Assembly: GCA_900290305.1 (NCBI GenBank)
Contig: OMOG01000112.1
Location: 9,403-56,691 of the forward strand
Length of the DNA stretch: 47,289 bases
Direction: 5' to 3'
Origin: Candidatus Sulfopaludibacter sp. SbA4
GTDB lineage: Bacteria; Acidobacteriota; Terriglobia; Bryobacterales; Bryobacteraceae
This document shows positions 1-8,936 of the stretch, in pieces. The notes below the pieces were generated by a model. It was not told the origin of the DNA and did no database searches. It saw only the letters and a list, made by a program, of their open reading frames with translations. How positions within the stretch are numbered: the stretch's first letter is position 1; each line of letters begins with the position of its first letter. Position numbers and translations under genes: made by a program.

Positions 1-506
1 TTACCGGCGGCGCCATAACGGAAAGGTTCAAAAAGACGAACCTGACTCGCCGCGGAGATCTCATGGAAGCGGATATCGCCATTTGGCGTGAGAATCCGGT
101 CTTTGGGGTCGGACCGGGCGTAGCCGCGGACCTTCGGGGGCACTATGGTGAACACGTCGCCGCACATACCGAGTTCTCCCGCATGCTCTCGGAGCACGGA
201 CTCCTGGGAATCGCGGCCATAGTGGTGCTGATGGGTATCGCGGTGCGGACCTTTCTGCGCGCGCATGGCGCGGGGGGAAAAGCCTTGGCGCTCTCCTTGA
301 TGGCTTGGAGTCTTCTGTACATGGGTGTCAACGCGATGCGGCTGGCCGTCCCGTCCTTCACATTTGGGCTGGCGTGCGCCACGGTGCTCGCTGAGAAGCG
401 CGTGGTTCGCCGTGCTCGCAGGATAGTTCAGCTCGATAACGGAGTCATGGGTGCCGATGTGGTCGATCTCGAAGAGGATCCACGCCCTGCACTGCCGACG
501 GTATGA
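1..506 (+). CDS. O-antigen ligase / Wzy polymerase-like membrane protein, C-terminal part
   Basis: The reading frame is open from base 3, so the start lies left of the window and only about 167 residues are visible. The segment RRGDL followed by a GVGPG loop is typical of the large periplasmic loop of the O-antigen ligase/Wzy family (PF04932), which polymerises or ligates lipid-linked oligosaccharides in the inner membrane. Two hydrophobic helices follow (about residues 70-120), then a charged cytoplasmic tail. It lies 21 bases before an asparagine-synthase-like gene in an EPS operon. Polymerase versus ligase cannot be decided from the tail. Confidence 0.75.
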   Translation, partial: TGGAITERFKKTNLTRRGDLMEADIAIWRENPVFGVGPGVAADLRGHYGEHVAAHTEFSRMLSEHGLLGIAAIVVLMGIAVRTFLRAHGAGGKALALSLMAWSLLYMGVNAMRLAVPSFTFGLACATVLAEKRVVRRARRIVQLDNGVMGADVVDLEEDPRPALPTV

Positions 507-527
507 GTTAAGCCGTCGCGACACGAA

Positions 528-2103
528 ATGAAGATTTGTGGTTTTGTCGGTACCGAGTTTCCGGATCGCAAGGAACGCCTTCGGGTGATGGTCGCGGCTA
601 TGCGTCATGCGTCCGATTTGGTAGATCGAAGCTTCTGCTTTCTTGACGGGGGACTGGCCAGTCTGGGGCGGTCACCACATGCTCCTTGCCTCATCTGGAA
701 CGGGGACCGTAGTGTGTGTTTGGCGCTATCTGGTCACGTAACAGGCCCCGATCTGGATGAGGCATTCGTCAATACGCTGAGACAATCGCCGCTCGAGACT
801 CTGCGGCAATTGGACGGCAGCTACGCGTTTGCCATGTACGACCGGACCGCGCGCTCATTGGTGCTGGCGGCCGACCGGTTTGGATTCGTGCCTCTATACT
901 ACTGCCATCGTGGTGACTCAATCGTATTTGCCTCAGAGGTCAAGGCGATTTTGCACGTCCTGCACTCACGTAAACTCGACTGGGATTCAGTGGCGGATTT
1001 CTTTTATGTTGGGCACATGTTGGGCAACAGAACTTTGTTTCATGATGTCCACGTGCTCGATCCGGGAGAAATGATCATACATCGCCGCGGGGAGTCAAGA
1101 CACGAGCGGTACTGTGACTTCACCCAAATTGAACCGCTTCCCCGCGAAAAGGTCTCGACTCAGCAGGTTGCTTCTCTGTTCACTCGCGCGGTCCAAAAGC
1201 GAGCCAGGAAAGACATGCGGCATACAGTCCTGCTGAGTGGAGGGATGGATTCGCGCCTTGTATTGGGGGCACTGAAGGCAGCCCGCATCACCCCTGAAAC
1301 GATTACACTGGAGCATGCGGACGAGTATGAAGGCGCTGACGGGAGGCTGGGTTGTCAAGTGGCCGAATCGCTAGGTTTGATTTCCGAGCTTCGACCCACG
1401 CGGGGGCAGCCAAGATACCTCCATCGGAAAACCAGTTCCTCCTGTTTCTATTGAAGAACCGTACGCGCCGGAGAATCGCTGTGAATCCTTATCAGTTGTA
1501 TGCGACTCAAGCAGCGCCGAGGACTCCCGCGGCGGACGCCGATTTTATGAGTTATGTCTTGGGCATCCCGAGTCGGCTCAAGCTAAACCGGAAACTGTAT
1601 CTGGAAGTGCTGAGACAAAACTTCCCGGAGCTGACGAAAGTGCCAGCTATTAGCGGAGGGGAGATGATCTCTTTTGTTCCAGCGCAACGAGTCCACCCGG
1701 ATGGAAGCATTTCGGGGGCGCTTGCCGGGCTTGGAGCCAAGGCCGTAAAACGCATTCGGCAGATTCGCCGGGTCCCCGGCCGGATGCGCCGGTGGTTTTC
1801 CGTGGCACGCGATTCCTCTCAACTGGCAATCCAGATCTTACAGCTCACGAACTTGATCGGCCGATCTATCGTCGAAGGTTGCTGCGCTTTCTCTTTGTTT
1901 TCTACCGCCGGGGTGTGGTCATTCTACATCCGCTGTTCAAGGCTGTTTGCTACCTGGAGCTTTGGCACCTGCTGTTTATCGATCGGGATTCCGCGCTACG
2001 TTTCACCTGCGGCAAGCTCGAAACGAGATCCACCGAGCGGCAGCCACCAAATAACCTGGTCTTCGGAAACCGCAACCGAAGTAGCGGCCGGACCGCACGT
2101 TGA
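528..2103 (+). pseudogene. asparagine synthase-like protein (glutamine-hydrolysing), broken in at least two places
   Basis: The first 308 codons (528-1454) carry a class-II amidotransferase-like domain (LDGSYAFAMYD, then ADRFGFVPLYY) and the ATP-pyrophosphatase loop LLSGGMDSR of the asparagine synthase domain. The expected N-terminal catalytic Cys2 is displaced (MKICGF). The frame is then lost. Recognisable C-terminal sequence (FMSYVLGIPSRLKLN, LYLEVLRQNFPEL) continues in the next frame to about 1800, and plausible coding (YLELWHLLFID) continues in the third frame to 2103. About 100 residues between the PP-loop and the C-terminal core appear to be missing. Such proteins amidate sugars or amino acids in capsule and O-antigen loci. 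At least two frameshifts plus a deletion make it a pseudogene unless the assembly is wrong. Confidence 0.75.
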
Positions 2104-2121
2104 TCTTGGTGCGGAAAAGGC

Positions 2122-3171
2122 ATGAGCACATCCGTACTGGTGATCGGCAGTTTTCTATCCGCATCGGTGGGCACGCGGGGAGTCTGTGAAGATTTGGCGC
2201 TACGGCTCCGCGAGTTGGGTTGGTTTGTCCTGACTGCTTCGTCCCGGCGCTCCAGGTTGGCGAGGTTGTTGGACATGCTCACAACCACCTGGCGGCGGCG
2301 CCAACAGTACCACGTCGCTCAGGTGGACGTGTTTAGCGGCTCCGCTTTTCTCTGGGCGGAGGCCGTCTGCTGGACCCTGCGTAAGGCGCGTAAGCCTTAC
2401 GTACTGACGCTTCACGGCGGCTACCTCCCGGCCTACGCGCAGCGGTGGCCACGTCGGGTCCGGCGCCTTCTGGGTTCAGCGTCGGCTGTTACCACACCGT
2501 CGCCATATCTGCTGCATCGCATGCGCTCTTACAGCAGAGATCTGCGTTTGTTGCCCAACCCACTCGACCTGCAGGCGTTTTCTTTCCGCCTGCGGTCCAA
2601 GCCCGCGCCCCGGCTTGTCTGGGTGCGGGCCTTTCACCGCATCTACAATCCCACCTTGGCTCCTAGAGTCCTGGCTTCGCTGGCGCGCGAGTTTCCCGAG
2701 ATCAGGCTCGCCATGATAGGGCCCGATAAAGGAGACGGCAGTCTTCAGAGTACCCAGGAACTGGCGCGATTGCTGGGCGTGGCCGCAAACATCGAATGGC
2801 CCGGCGCCGTGTCCAAAACCGAGATCCCGACTTGGCTCGACCAGCACGATATCTTCCTGAACACCACCAACATCGATAACACCCCGGTCAGCGTCATGGA
2901 GGCAATGGCTTCGGGTTTATGTATCGTGAGCACAAATGTGGGAGGCATCCCGTATTTGTTGGAGTCGGAACGCGAGGCACTGCTGACGCCCCCTGATGAC
3001 GAAGACGCCGCGGCCGCCGCGGTTCACCGCATCCTGATGGAGCCCGGCCTTGCTGAGGCTCTCTCCCGCCATGCGCGCCGGAAAGCGGAACAGTTTGACT
3101 GGTCGATTGTCTTGCCCCGTTGGGAAGGATTGCTGATGTCCCTCTCGGAAGGGAGGCCTCCGCAATGCTGA
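2122..3171 (+). CDS. glycosyltransferase family 4 (GT-B fold)
   Basis: A 349-residue cytosolic glycosyltransferase, near the usual length for GT4. The N-terminal Rossmann half opens with VLVIGSFLSASVGTRGV, matching the acceptor-side glycine loop, and HGGYLPAY lies near residue 98. The C-terminal half carries the donor-binding EX7E motif (PVSVMEAMASGLCIVSTNVGG, near residue 255). It would add one sugar to the lipid-linked repeat unit. The ATG lies 18 bases after the preceding pseudogene. The stop overlaps the start of the next gene (ATG at 3165, TGA at 3169-3171), indicating translational coupling. Sugar specificity cannot be read from sequence. Confidence 0.88.
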   Translation: MSTSVLVIGSFLSASVGTRGVCEDLALRLRELGWFVLTASSRRSRLARLLDMLTTTWRRRQQYHVAQVDVFSGSAFLWAEAVCWTLRKARKPYVLTLHGGYLPAYAQRWPRRVRRLLGSASAVTTPSPYLLHRMRSYSRDLRLLPNPLDLQAFSFRLRSKPAPRLVWVRAFHRIYNPTLAPRVLASLAREFPEIRLAMIGPDKGDGSLQSTQELARLLGVAANIEWPGAVSKTEIPTWLDQHDIFLNTTNIDNTPVSVMEAMASGLCIVSTNVGGIPYLLESEREALLTPPDDEDAAAAAVHRILMEPGLAEALSRHARRKAEQFDWSIVLPRWEGLLMSLSEGRPPQC

Positions 3172-4565
3172 TGGAGCGGCTTTATCCTTACGCCCCCGTC
3201 TGGCTTCAAAACCTGGGAATCTCCATCTACGGGCTCAGCTTTCGGCATGAGCGGCTGGGCGGCGAATTTCGGGAGTATGTCCAGGAGTTCCGCGAGCGCG
3301 ATAACTGGACCCGTCCCCAGATGACGGCCTACGTCGAAGATCGGTTGCGAACCATATTATTGCATGCGTTCGACCATATCCCTTACTATCGGGCTGCCTG
3401 GAACGCGGCGGGAATCACGGGCAAGGACATCTCCGTCCTGTCTCTTGCCGATCTTCCTCGTCTTCCCATAACTCCCAAACAAGACTTGCGCCGCGATCCG
3501 AATGCCTTTACGGCGCGCAACATTCCGGAGAGGCAACTGCGGCGCTATTACACGAGCGGCAGCACCGGAACGCCTGTGACTTGCATCTGCACCCCTGACG
3601 CGCATCGGAGATTCATAGCGGCTCGCGAGGTCCGCTCATTCGGATGGGCGAAAACTACGCTCCTTGGTTCCCGATCGATGATGGGAGGACGGCTGGTAGT
3701 GCCCCGTGCCGATTCCAAGGGGCCATATTATCGGTATAACCGGGCCGAGAGGCAGGTGTATTTTTCGAGTTTCCACATCAGCCCGGACCGCGTTCCCAAT
3801 TACGTGGACGGACTGAACCGGTATCGTCCACGGGTTCTGACTGGCTATGCGAGCGCTCATTACCTTTTGGCCCGTAGAATGATTCAGCAGAACCTGCGAT
3901 TAGAGTACCAGCCGGACGCACTCATCCTGAGCAGTGAAAAGTTGACCGGGGAGATGAAAGCGTGGATCGACCGTGCCTTCAACGCCCGTGCCTACCAGGA
4001 ATACGGCTCAGTTGAGAATTGCGCGCTGGCGACAGAGTGTGAGTATGGCAGCTTGCACGTGAGCCCCGACTTCGGAATTGTGGAAATTGTCAATGAAGCC
4101 GGATTACCGGTCGCAGAAGGTACGGAGGGCCGCCTGGTCTGTACGGGTCTTTTGAATAGTGCCCAGCCTCTGATCCGATATGACATTGGCGATCAGGGCG
4201 TCTGGGCCAAATCGCGGTGTCAGTGCGGGCGGGACCAGTTTCCGGTTCTTCAGGAGATAGTCGGTCGATTGGAAGATGTTGTCATCGGACTTGACGGACG
4301 CGAAATGGTTCGGTTTCACGGGGTCTTCATCAATTTGCCCCACGTGCTGGAAGCGCAAATCATTCAGGAGAGCCGGAATCTGATTCGTGTCAGGGTCGTC
4401 TCGACCGAAGAATTCGGAGAGAAGGAAGAAACATTGATCCGTGAACGGATTACGCGAGGCCGTCTCGGACCGGTCTACGTCCGGATCGAACGCACGGCAG
4501 CGCTGGAGCGAACTGAGCGTGGGAAAGTTCGCGGCGTTATTTCTCGCTTGTCCAATGAAAAATAG
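3165..4565 (+). CDS. PaaK/CapK-like adenylate-forming enzyme of capsule loci
   Basis: A 466-residue member of the phenylacetate-CoA ligase / coenzyme F390 synthetase superfamily (ANL enzymes). The P-loop-like YYTSGSTGTP (near residue 128), EYGSVE and LIRYDIGD are the adenylate-forming core motifs. Relatives in polysaccharide clusters are often called CapK and are thought to activate a small acid for decorating the polymer; the substrate here is unknown. The ATG at 3165 is preferred over a TTG at 3120 because GGGAGG ends 8 bases before it and it overlaps the stop of the GT4 gene. It overlaps the next gene by 11 bases. Confidence 0.85.
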   Translation: MLMERLYPYAPVWLQNLGISIYGLSFRHERLGGEFREYVQEFRERDNWTRPQMTAYVEDRLRTILLHAFDHIPYYRAAWNAAGITGKDISVLSLADLPRLPITPKQDLRRDPNAFTARNIPERQLRRYYTSGSTGTPVTCICTPDAHRRFIAAREVRSFGWAKTTLLGSRSMMGGRLVVPRADSKGPYYRYNRAERQVYFSSFHISPDRVPNYVDGLNRYRPRVLTGYASAHYLLARRMIQQNLRLEYQPDALILSSEKLTGEMKAWIDRAFNARAYQEYGSVENCALATECEYGSLHVSPDFGIVEIVNEAGLPVAEGTEGRLVCTGLLNSAQPLIRYDIGDQGVWAKSRCQCGRDQFPVLQEIVGRLEDVVIGLDGREMVRFHGVFINLPHVLEAQIIQESRNLIRVRVVSTEEFGEKEETLIRERITRGRLGPVYVRIERTAALERTERGKVRGVISRLSNEK

Positions 4566-5970
4566 AGGCCTCGATCGATTCGACCTCGTTATCGGCGCAT
4601 TCTTGGTCGCATCCTATGTCGCAGTCGGGATGATGCCGTTCGCGCCGCAGAAGTTCGGCGACGGGTTTTTCCATCCCGAGGCCAAGACCCTCGCACAGGC
4701 AGTTCGCGGGTCTGCGCCGTGGACAGACGTCGGCATCGCCCGGGCGCCGGCCCCTGTAGTGTATTACGCGATCCCGTACCTGATGGTTCCGCCGGGCTCT
4801 TCCGAGAACCGGTACTGGCAGGCCGCGTTTATCTGGACCGCAGCTTGGATGGTAGTCTGTCTGTGTTTGATCCGCCGTATCGGAGATGAACTCGGTGGGC
4901 CTTTGACCGGGAAGCTGTCCGCCATCTTATCGCTTCTTACGCCGTTCTGGGCGTACTACAGCTATGGAATCAACGCCGAGCCCCCGGCGTTCCTAGGAGT
5001 GGTCTTGTTCACCTATGGCTGGCTGCGGTGGCAGGGACCTGCCCAGGAGCCTGGGCGGTCTTCCAGGTGGGCGTGGCTGGCTGCCGGTGGGCTCTGCCTG
5101 TTCGTGCTTTCTCGGCCGAATGCGCTGTTGCTTCTCATCTTCGCCCTACTTGCCGCCGCCCGGATGTATCGGATCGGAAACCCCGATGCAATTCGAGCCG
5201 CCAGGTCCACGGTCCAGGTCGTAGCCGTAACCGCCTTGATTGTCGCCGCAAGTTATGCGGTGGTAAGAGCTTTGCCAAGATATCAGCAGGTGGATTACTT
5301 CGTCTGGGTCATGTTTCCAGGCGCCTTTCAATACCGCTCGGAACCTTGGGACTGGCGTTACTGGGACAAGGTGCGGCGGAAGGGCAGCGCTGACTACGAG
5401 GCTTGGGACCGTACCTACAAAGAGATCGGGCGGCAGGCAAAAGATAGTGGAGTTCCTACTTATGACCTACTCAAAAAGTGGTTGCTTCGGGATATCGTAC
5501 ACAACCCAGGGGCCTGGATCCGAATGGCAGGAGTGCGGACGCTAGCCCTTCACGTTTCCCTGGTCAACTCTCAACGGCCGGAAGCTTTTCGGGTCGGGCC
5601 AGTCAGCGGATGGGTGGTGAATCTTGTTTTTCATGTCCTGGTAAACGCTGTTAACCTCCTCCTAATCGCGGGCGCCCTCTGGTTCTTGTTTGATCGGCGC
5701 CGGAATCTGGCTTCCTACTGGCCATTGTGGGGGCCATGGCTTTCCCTGTTGGTGTTCCACGCAGTGGTCTATGCGGAGCCACGCTATCTTTTTCCCAGCC
5801 GTCCCGGAATTACCGTCATGGCGGCAGCGGCATTGACACCGGCCACGGCGCGTTTGTGCGCCCGATTTCGGGATCGTCTCTGTGCACGTACCGCGTTGAT
5901 CAGCGGAGCCCAGGACCGGTCCGAAATGATGACTTCGGTCAGCGTCACCAGAAACGAAGAGCGCTCCTGA
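4555..5970 (+). CDS. polytopic membrane glycosyltransferase-like protein (GT39/ArnT type)
   Basis: About 471 residues with roughly ten hydrophobic helices, a loop rich in aromatic residues and a charged C-terminal tail. Organisation (first helix, then an acidic loop containing FHPEAK, then many helices) resembles polyprenyl-phosphate-sugar-dependent GT-C glycosyltransferases, but no family-defining motif is strong. The start MKNRGLDRF at 4555 overlaps the end of the PaaK-like gene (AATGAAAAATAG); longer upstream starts lie wholly inside that gene. Its likely role is transfer of a sugar on the periplasmic face during EPS assembly. It ends 9 bases before the GT2 gene. Confidence 0.7.
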   Translation: MKNRGLDRFDLVIGAFLVASYVAVGMMPFAPQKFGDGFFHPEAKTLAQAVRGSAPWTDVGIARAPAPVVYYAIPYLMVPPGSSENRYWQAAFIWTAAWMVVCLCLIRRIGDELGGPLTGKLSAILSLLTPFWAYYSYGINAEPPAFLGVVLFTYGWLRWQGPAQEPGRSSRWAWLAAGGLCLFVLSRPNALLLLIFALLAAARMYRIGNPDAIRAARSTVQVVAVTALIVAASYAVVRALPRYQQVDYFVWVMFPGAFQYRSEPWDWRYWDKVRRKGSADYEAWDRTYKEIGRQAKDSGVPTYDLLKKWLLRDIVHNPGAWIRMAGVRTLALHVSLVNSQRPEAFRVGPVSGWVVNLVFHVLVNAVNLLLIAGALWFLFDRRRNLASYWPLWGPWLSLLVFHAVVYAEPRYLFPSRPGITVMAAAALTPATARLCARFRDRLCARTALISGAQDRSEMMTSVSVTRNEERS

Positions 5971-5979
5971 GAAGCACCC

Positions 5980-7033
5980 ATGATAGTCTCCGCTATCGTC
6001 GCTTGCCGCAACGAGGCCAGGCATATCCGGTGCTTCCTGGACTTGGCGCTTGCGCAGCAACTGCCCGAGGCGGAGTGGGAAATCATTGTAGCTGACGGGA
6101 TGAGCGATGACGGCACGCGCCAGGTGCTGGAAGAATATCGCAATGCAGACCGCCGAGTTCGCGTGATCGACAACCCGGGACAGATTGTCTCGACTGGACT
6201 GAACGCGGCGATCCGGGTGGCACGAGGCGAAATCGTGGTCCGCTTGGACGCTCACACCGAATACGCACCGGATTATCTCCAGCAATGTGTGGCGGCGTTG
6301 GAAGCGACGGGTGCGGATAATGTTGGCGGTCCCGCGCGAACCCGGGCCAGCGGCCTCGTAGCGCGTGTCATCGCGGCCGCTTATCACAGCCCCTTCGCCT
6401 GTGGCGGGGCTCGATTTCACGACGAAGAATTCGAACGACGAAGAATTCGAAGGATACGTCGACACCGTGACCTATGGCTGCTGGCGGAAGGAGACATTGG
6501 AGCGTTTGGGACTCTTCGACGAGGCGCTCGTCCGAAACCAAGACGACGAACTCAATTTGCGGCTAGTCCGGACTGGCGGAAAGATCTGGCAGTCTCCGGC
6601 CATTGTTTCCTGGTACCGGCCCCGCGGGAGTTTATCCGCCTTGTTCAGACAGTATTTTCAGTACGGCTTCTGGAAAGTTGCAGTCATCCGCAAACACAGG
6701 ACCGCGGCGTCATGGCGCCACCTGGTACCCGGAGGATTTGTGGCTGCCAATTTTGTGCTGCTGGTACTGGTGCTCTGGACCAGGCTTGTTGGCCTGAGTT
6801 CGCAGTCTCGAACCCCGATTCAAATCTGGGGACTCGTGGGTGCAGTCTATTTCGTCTCGTCCATAGCAGCTTCGCTCTGGACAGCCCGCAGCCGTGGATG
6901 GTCGGCCCTTCCACTCCTTCCGTTGGTCTTTGCGATCTATCATTTTTCGTATGGACTCGGTTTCCTGGTCGGCGTGATGCACCGGCCCCGCACCAATCTG
7001 GCTCGTGAGAGGTTCGCGGAGTTAACGCGCTGA
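5980..7033 (+). pseudogene. ExoA-like glycosyltransferase family 2, frameshifted by a 16-bp duplication
   Basis: The N-terminal half (5980-6435) has the GT-A core: VSAIVACRNEA, VADGMSDDGT and VVRLDAHTEYAPDY, as in succinoglycan-type ExoA glycosyltransferases. The remainder (EGYVDTVTYGCWR, FDEALVRNQDDELNLRL, then two or three membrane helices) continues in another frame to the stop at 7033. A perfect 16-bp tandem duplication at 6420-6451 accounts for the shift: deleting one copy gives a continuous HDEEFEGYVDTVTYG. In its present form translation leaves the family after about 152 residues. Without the insertion the protein would have about 345 residues. This could be recent mutation, slippage-based switching or an assembly artefact. 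Confidence 0.88.
6420..6451 (+). repeat. perfect 16-bp tandem duplication inside the GT2 gene
   Basis: CGACGAAGAATTCGAA occurs twice head to tail (6420-6435 and 6436-6451) with no mismatch. One copy fits the protein family; the second adds 16 bases and shifts the frame. Each copy holds one EcoRI-type GAATTC. Confidence 0.97.
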
Positions 7034-7065
7034 CGCGGCCACCACAGACATCTAGCCTGACCATA

Positions 7066-7719
7066 GTGGTCAGGACTGTCTTTGATGCAATGGTGAGCGT
7101 TGCCGGACTAATCCTGCTCTCTCCCCTCCTGCTCCTAGCCGCCATAGCGGTTGTTCTGGAGGATGGGCCGCCGGTACTCTTCCAGCAGAAGCGCATTGGC
7201 CGCGGCGGCAAGGCATTTCACCTAGTCAAGTTCCGCTCTATGTGCACACGCGTGTCCAGCCGCAGCATTACCTCCAGCGGCGATCCTCGTGTGACCCGAG
7301 TAGGCAGAATTCTCCGCAAATACAAGCTGGATGAACTTCCTCAGCTCTGGAACGTCGTGAGAGGGGAAATGAGCCTGGTGGGACCCCGGCCTGAAATACC
7401 ACGCTTTGTGAGTCTCAACGACCCGGTTTGGCGCGCGGTTCTGCAACTCAAACCAGGCGTCACGGACCTGGCCAGCCTGGTGTACCGCAACGAAGAGGAA
7501 CTCCTAGGCCGCTCCAACCATCCCGAGGCCTACTACCAGGAGGTGATCCTCCCCGCAAAACTCGCCCTCAACGTCCACTACGCGCAAACCCGTTCGTTCT
7601 GGTCCGACATCAAGCTGATTTGCCTCACTATTCGCTACAGCCTATTCCCCTCGGGTTTCGAACCAGCGCGCGTGCTCCGGTCATTTCCCCGCATCGCGTC
7701 CGATTCTGGAGACCGATGA
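7066..7719 (+). CDS. polyprenyl-phosphate sugar-1-phosphate transferase (bacterial sugar transferase, copy 1)
   Basis: A 217-residue protein of the WbaP/WcaJ C-terminal type (PF02397). It has one N-terminal hydrophobic re-entrant helix (VSVAGLILLSPLLLLAAIAV), the KFRSM motif near residue 53, and DELPQLWNV, GEMSLVGPRPE with the conserved catalytic-core residues. It transfers a sugar phosphate from a nucleotide sugar to undecaprenyl phosphate, starting repeat-unit synthesis. GTG at 7066 is the likely start. It lacks the long multi-helix N-terminus of PglC/WcaJ hybrids. Paralogues lie at 24178-24885 (complete) and 19583-19936 (3' fragment). Its last ~270 bases recur at the far side of the phage-like island. 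Confidence 0.9.
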   Translation: MVRTVFDAMVSVAGLILLSPLLLLAAIAVVLEDGPPVLFQQKRIGRGGKAFHLVKFRSMCTRVSSRSITSSGDPRVTRVGRILRKYKLDELPQLWNVVRGEMSLVGPRPEIPRFVSLNDPVWRAVLQLKPGVTDLASLVYRNEEELLGRSNHPEAYYQEVILPAKLALNVHYAQTRSFWSDIKLICLTIRYSLFPSGFEPARVLRSFPRIASDSGDR

Positions 7720-7757
7720 AAAAGCTCGTGTCTGGGTGGTCCTGCCGCCCCGCCAAC

Positions 7758-7847
7758 ATCTCCCTACGAAGTGCGCTCATCCTGCGAATCGCCCGAGCTA
7801 GCCCGGCCTCCGTTGTGCCCAAGCTCATACTCCTGGTCGCCGAACCG
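7758..7847 (-). repeat. shard of the HNH gene 3' end (copy 1)
   Basis: On the minus strand this reads TEAGLARAIRRMS and closely matches the C-terminus of the HNH gene at 9912-10316. Nothing else of that gene is here. It directly follows the sugar transferase stop and abuts the first HEPN remnant. Confidence 0.75.
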
Positions 7848-8248
7848 TCAGGGCATCTTCACACGGGCCAGCACGAAATCGCGCAGGCGTGATGCTGCTG
7901 TTATAGCCGCTGCGGCTTCTTCTGATCGCACGTCGTCTGGGAGGTCGTCAGGGTACCGACTCGCGACGTAGTATCGTTTGAGGAACACGACGTCATCGAC
8001 GAGCCGTTGGAAAGAACCGTCGAGTGTAATGCAGTCTTCGAGCAGTAGATCGAGGTGATGAATTCGCTTTGGTGGTTGCCTGCGAAGCAGAAGATACCCC
8101 TTCAAATACTTCTCGGCCACTTGCTGGCAAAGGAAACAGATGGTGGCCGCTGGACCACCGTGTTCAGCAAGGATCGATGCAGCGGTAAGTCCTCTTCACC
8201 CTTCAGCCGCCACGTCTCGAACGTTGTCACATCGTAATCCGGCATCAT
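7848..8248 (-). pseudogene. HEPN-domain toxin of an MNT-HEPN module (copy A), frameshifted
   Basis: The 90-residue downstream part contains the HEPN core (CQQVAEKYLKGYLLL, RIHHLDLLL, a C-terminal AASRLRDFV helix; PF05168). The start codon overlaps the MNT stop (ATGA, 8248-8245) and its first ~20 codons (ETWRLKGEEDL) are good HEPN sequence. One missing base near 8183 then shifts the frame and gives an early stop; restoring it joins GEEDL to TAASILAEHGG and the core. HEPN proteins of this type are RNases neutralised by the partner nucleotidyltransferase. An internal restart could only give a truncated domain. Confidence 0.8.
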
Positions 8249-8559
8249 GGGCGCTGATAGACAATCTGGCCAGTCGACAGAATCTCCCGGATGAAAGGGC
8301 CATTGCGACGCAGGCGTTCCTCCAGTTCCTCAGGGGTCAACATTAACAGGTCGTACGGCACACCAGAGCCAAACAGTTGTCGGGTAAGGCGAACTTCGCG
8401 CTCTCGGCGCGGAAGCGTCGAGCGACTGATCACCAGCAGATCGATGTCGCTGCTTTCTGTAGCCGTTCCGCTGGCGTACGAACCGAAAAGAATAATCTTC
8501 TCCGGCCGTTCCGCCTCAACGATCCTGGCTGTTAACTCCGCGATCTCTTCGTGATACAT
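8245..8559 (-). CDS. MNT-domain nucleotidyltransferase antitoxin (copy A)
   Basis: About 104 residues, starting MYHEEIAELTARI. It has the minimal nucleotidyltransferase signature FGSYASGTATESSDIDLLV, with the GS loop and the paired Asp of the metal site. In characterised pairs the MNT protein modifies and silences the HEPN RNase by adding AMP units. Its stop overlaps the HEPN start by four bases, so the pair is translationally coupled in the usual antitoxin-first order. The ORF is intact although the partner is broken. A remnant of its 5' end recurs at 27906-28150. Confidence 0.85.
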   Translation of the reverse strand: MYHEEIAELTARIVEAERPEKIILFGSYASGTATESSDIDLLVISRSTLPRREREVRLTRQLFGSGVPYDLLMLTPEELEERLRRNGPFIREILSTGQIVYQRP

Positions 8560-8610
8560 GTTGCCGCGGGCGAGATTCTCACCCGTGCCCCCAGTATACA
8601 ACGGCAGTAC

Positions 8611-8808
8611 TTACGCTTCGCAGGTCCGTCCATGACCCATGATTGCCCCCACTCCATCATTCACCGGAATGAACAGCGGCGGATTCCTCTTCGCCATGTC
8701 CACCACGTGCGTGTAGCGTGAGGTGACGTGCGCGAGGCTGAATGCTGCACGGCGCGATTGAGATGCCTGGGGCACTCCGGCCGCACCGTGCGGCCTTTTT
8801 CTCAGCAC
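8611..8808 (-). pseudogene. short ORF upstream of the MNT gene, possible tyrosine-recombinase C-terminal remnant
   Basis: A 65-codon frame containing QSRRAA, SRYTHVVDMAKRNPP and FIPV. The same words occur upstream of MNT copy B (HVVD, FLPV) and, decayed, upstream of the copy at 27906. The RYTHVVD stretch resembles the Tyr-box tail of tyrosine integrases, but no other catalytic boxes are present, so this is a guess. It may simply be non-coding sequence conserved with the cassette. Confidence 0.35.
8779..8800 (+). terminator. Rho-independent terminator-like hairpin (shard-family hairpin)
   Basis: GGCCGCA-CCG-TGCGGCC is a perfect 7-bp stem followed by TTTTT. The same hairpin without the T-run recurs at 9867-9883, and a degraded form lies in the 23721-23805 shard. 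Confidence 0.65.
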
Positions 8809-8818
8809 CGAGAGCCTC

Positions 8819-8902
8819 AGACCTCAGGCCACCTTAGCCTGGATCTCCCTACGAAGTGCGCTCATCCTGCGAATCGCCCGAGCCAGCCGGCCTCCGTGGA
8901 TC
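8819..8902 (-). repeat. shard of the HNH gene 3' end (copy 2)
   Basis: Matches the last ~75 bases of the HNH gene (9912-10316) including the stop and the following CCTCAGGCC motif. It sits between the hairpin at 8779 and the second HEPN gene, so the order hairpin / HNH tail / HEPN / MNT is repeated. Confidence 0.78.
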
Positions 8903-8936
8903 CACTTGCAGTTCCCCAAGCGGGCCGGAGGTATAG

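Noticed and set aside
5662-6465. Minus-strand frame over the GT39/GT2 junction
   Set aside because: Antisense to two clear glycosyltransferase genes and without domain signals.
8611-8808. Complete integrase gene
   Set aside because: Only a ~30-residue tail-like segment is present; no Arg-His-Arg catalytic boxes.
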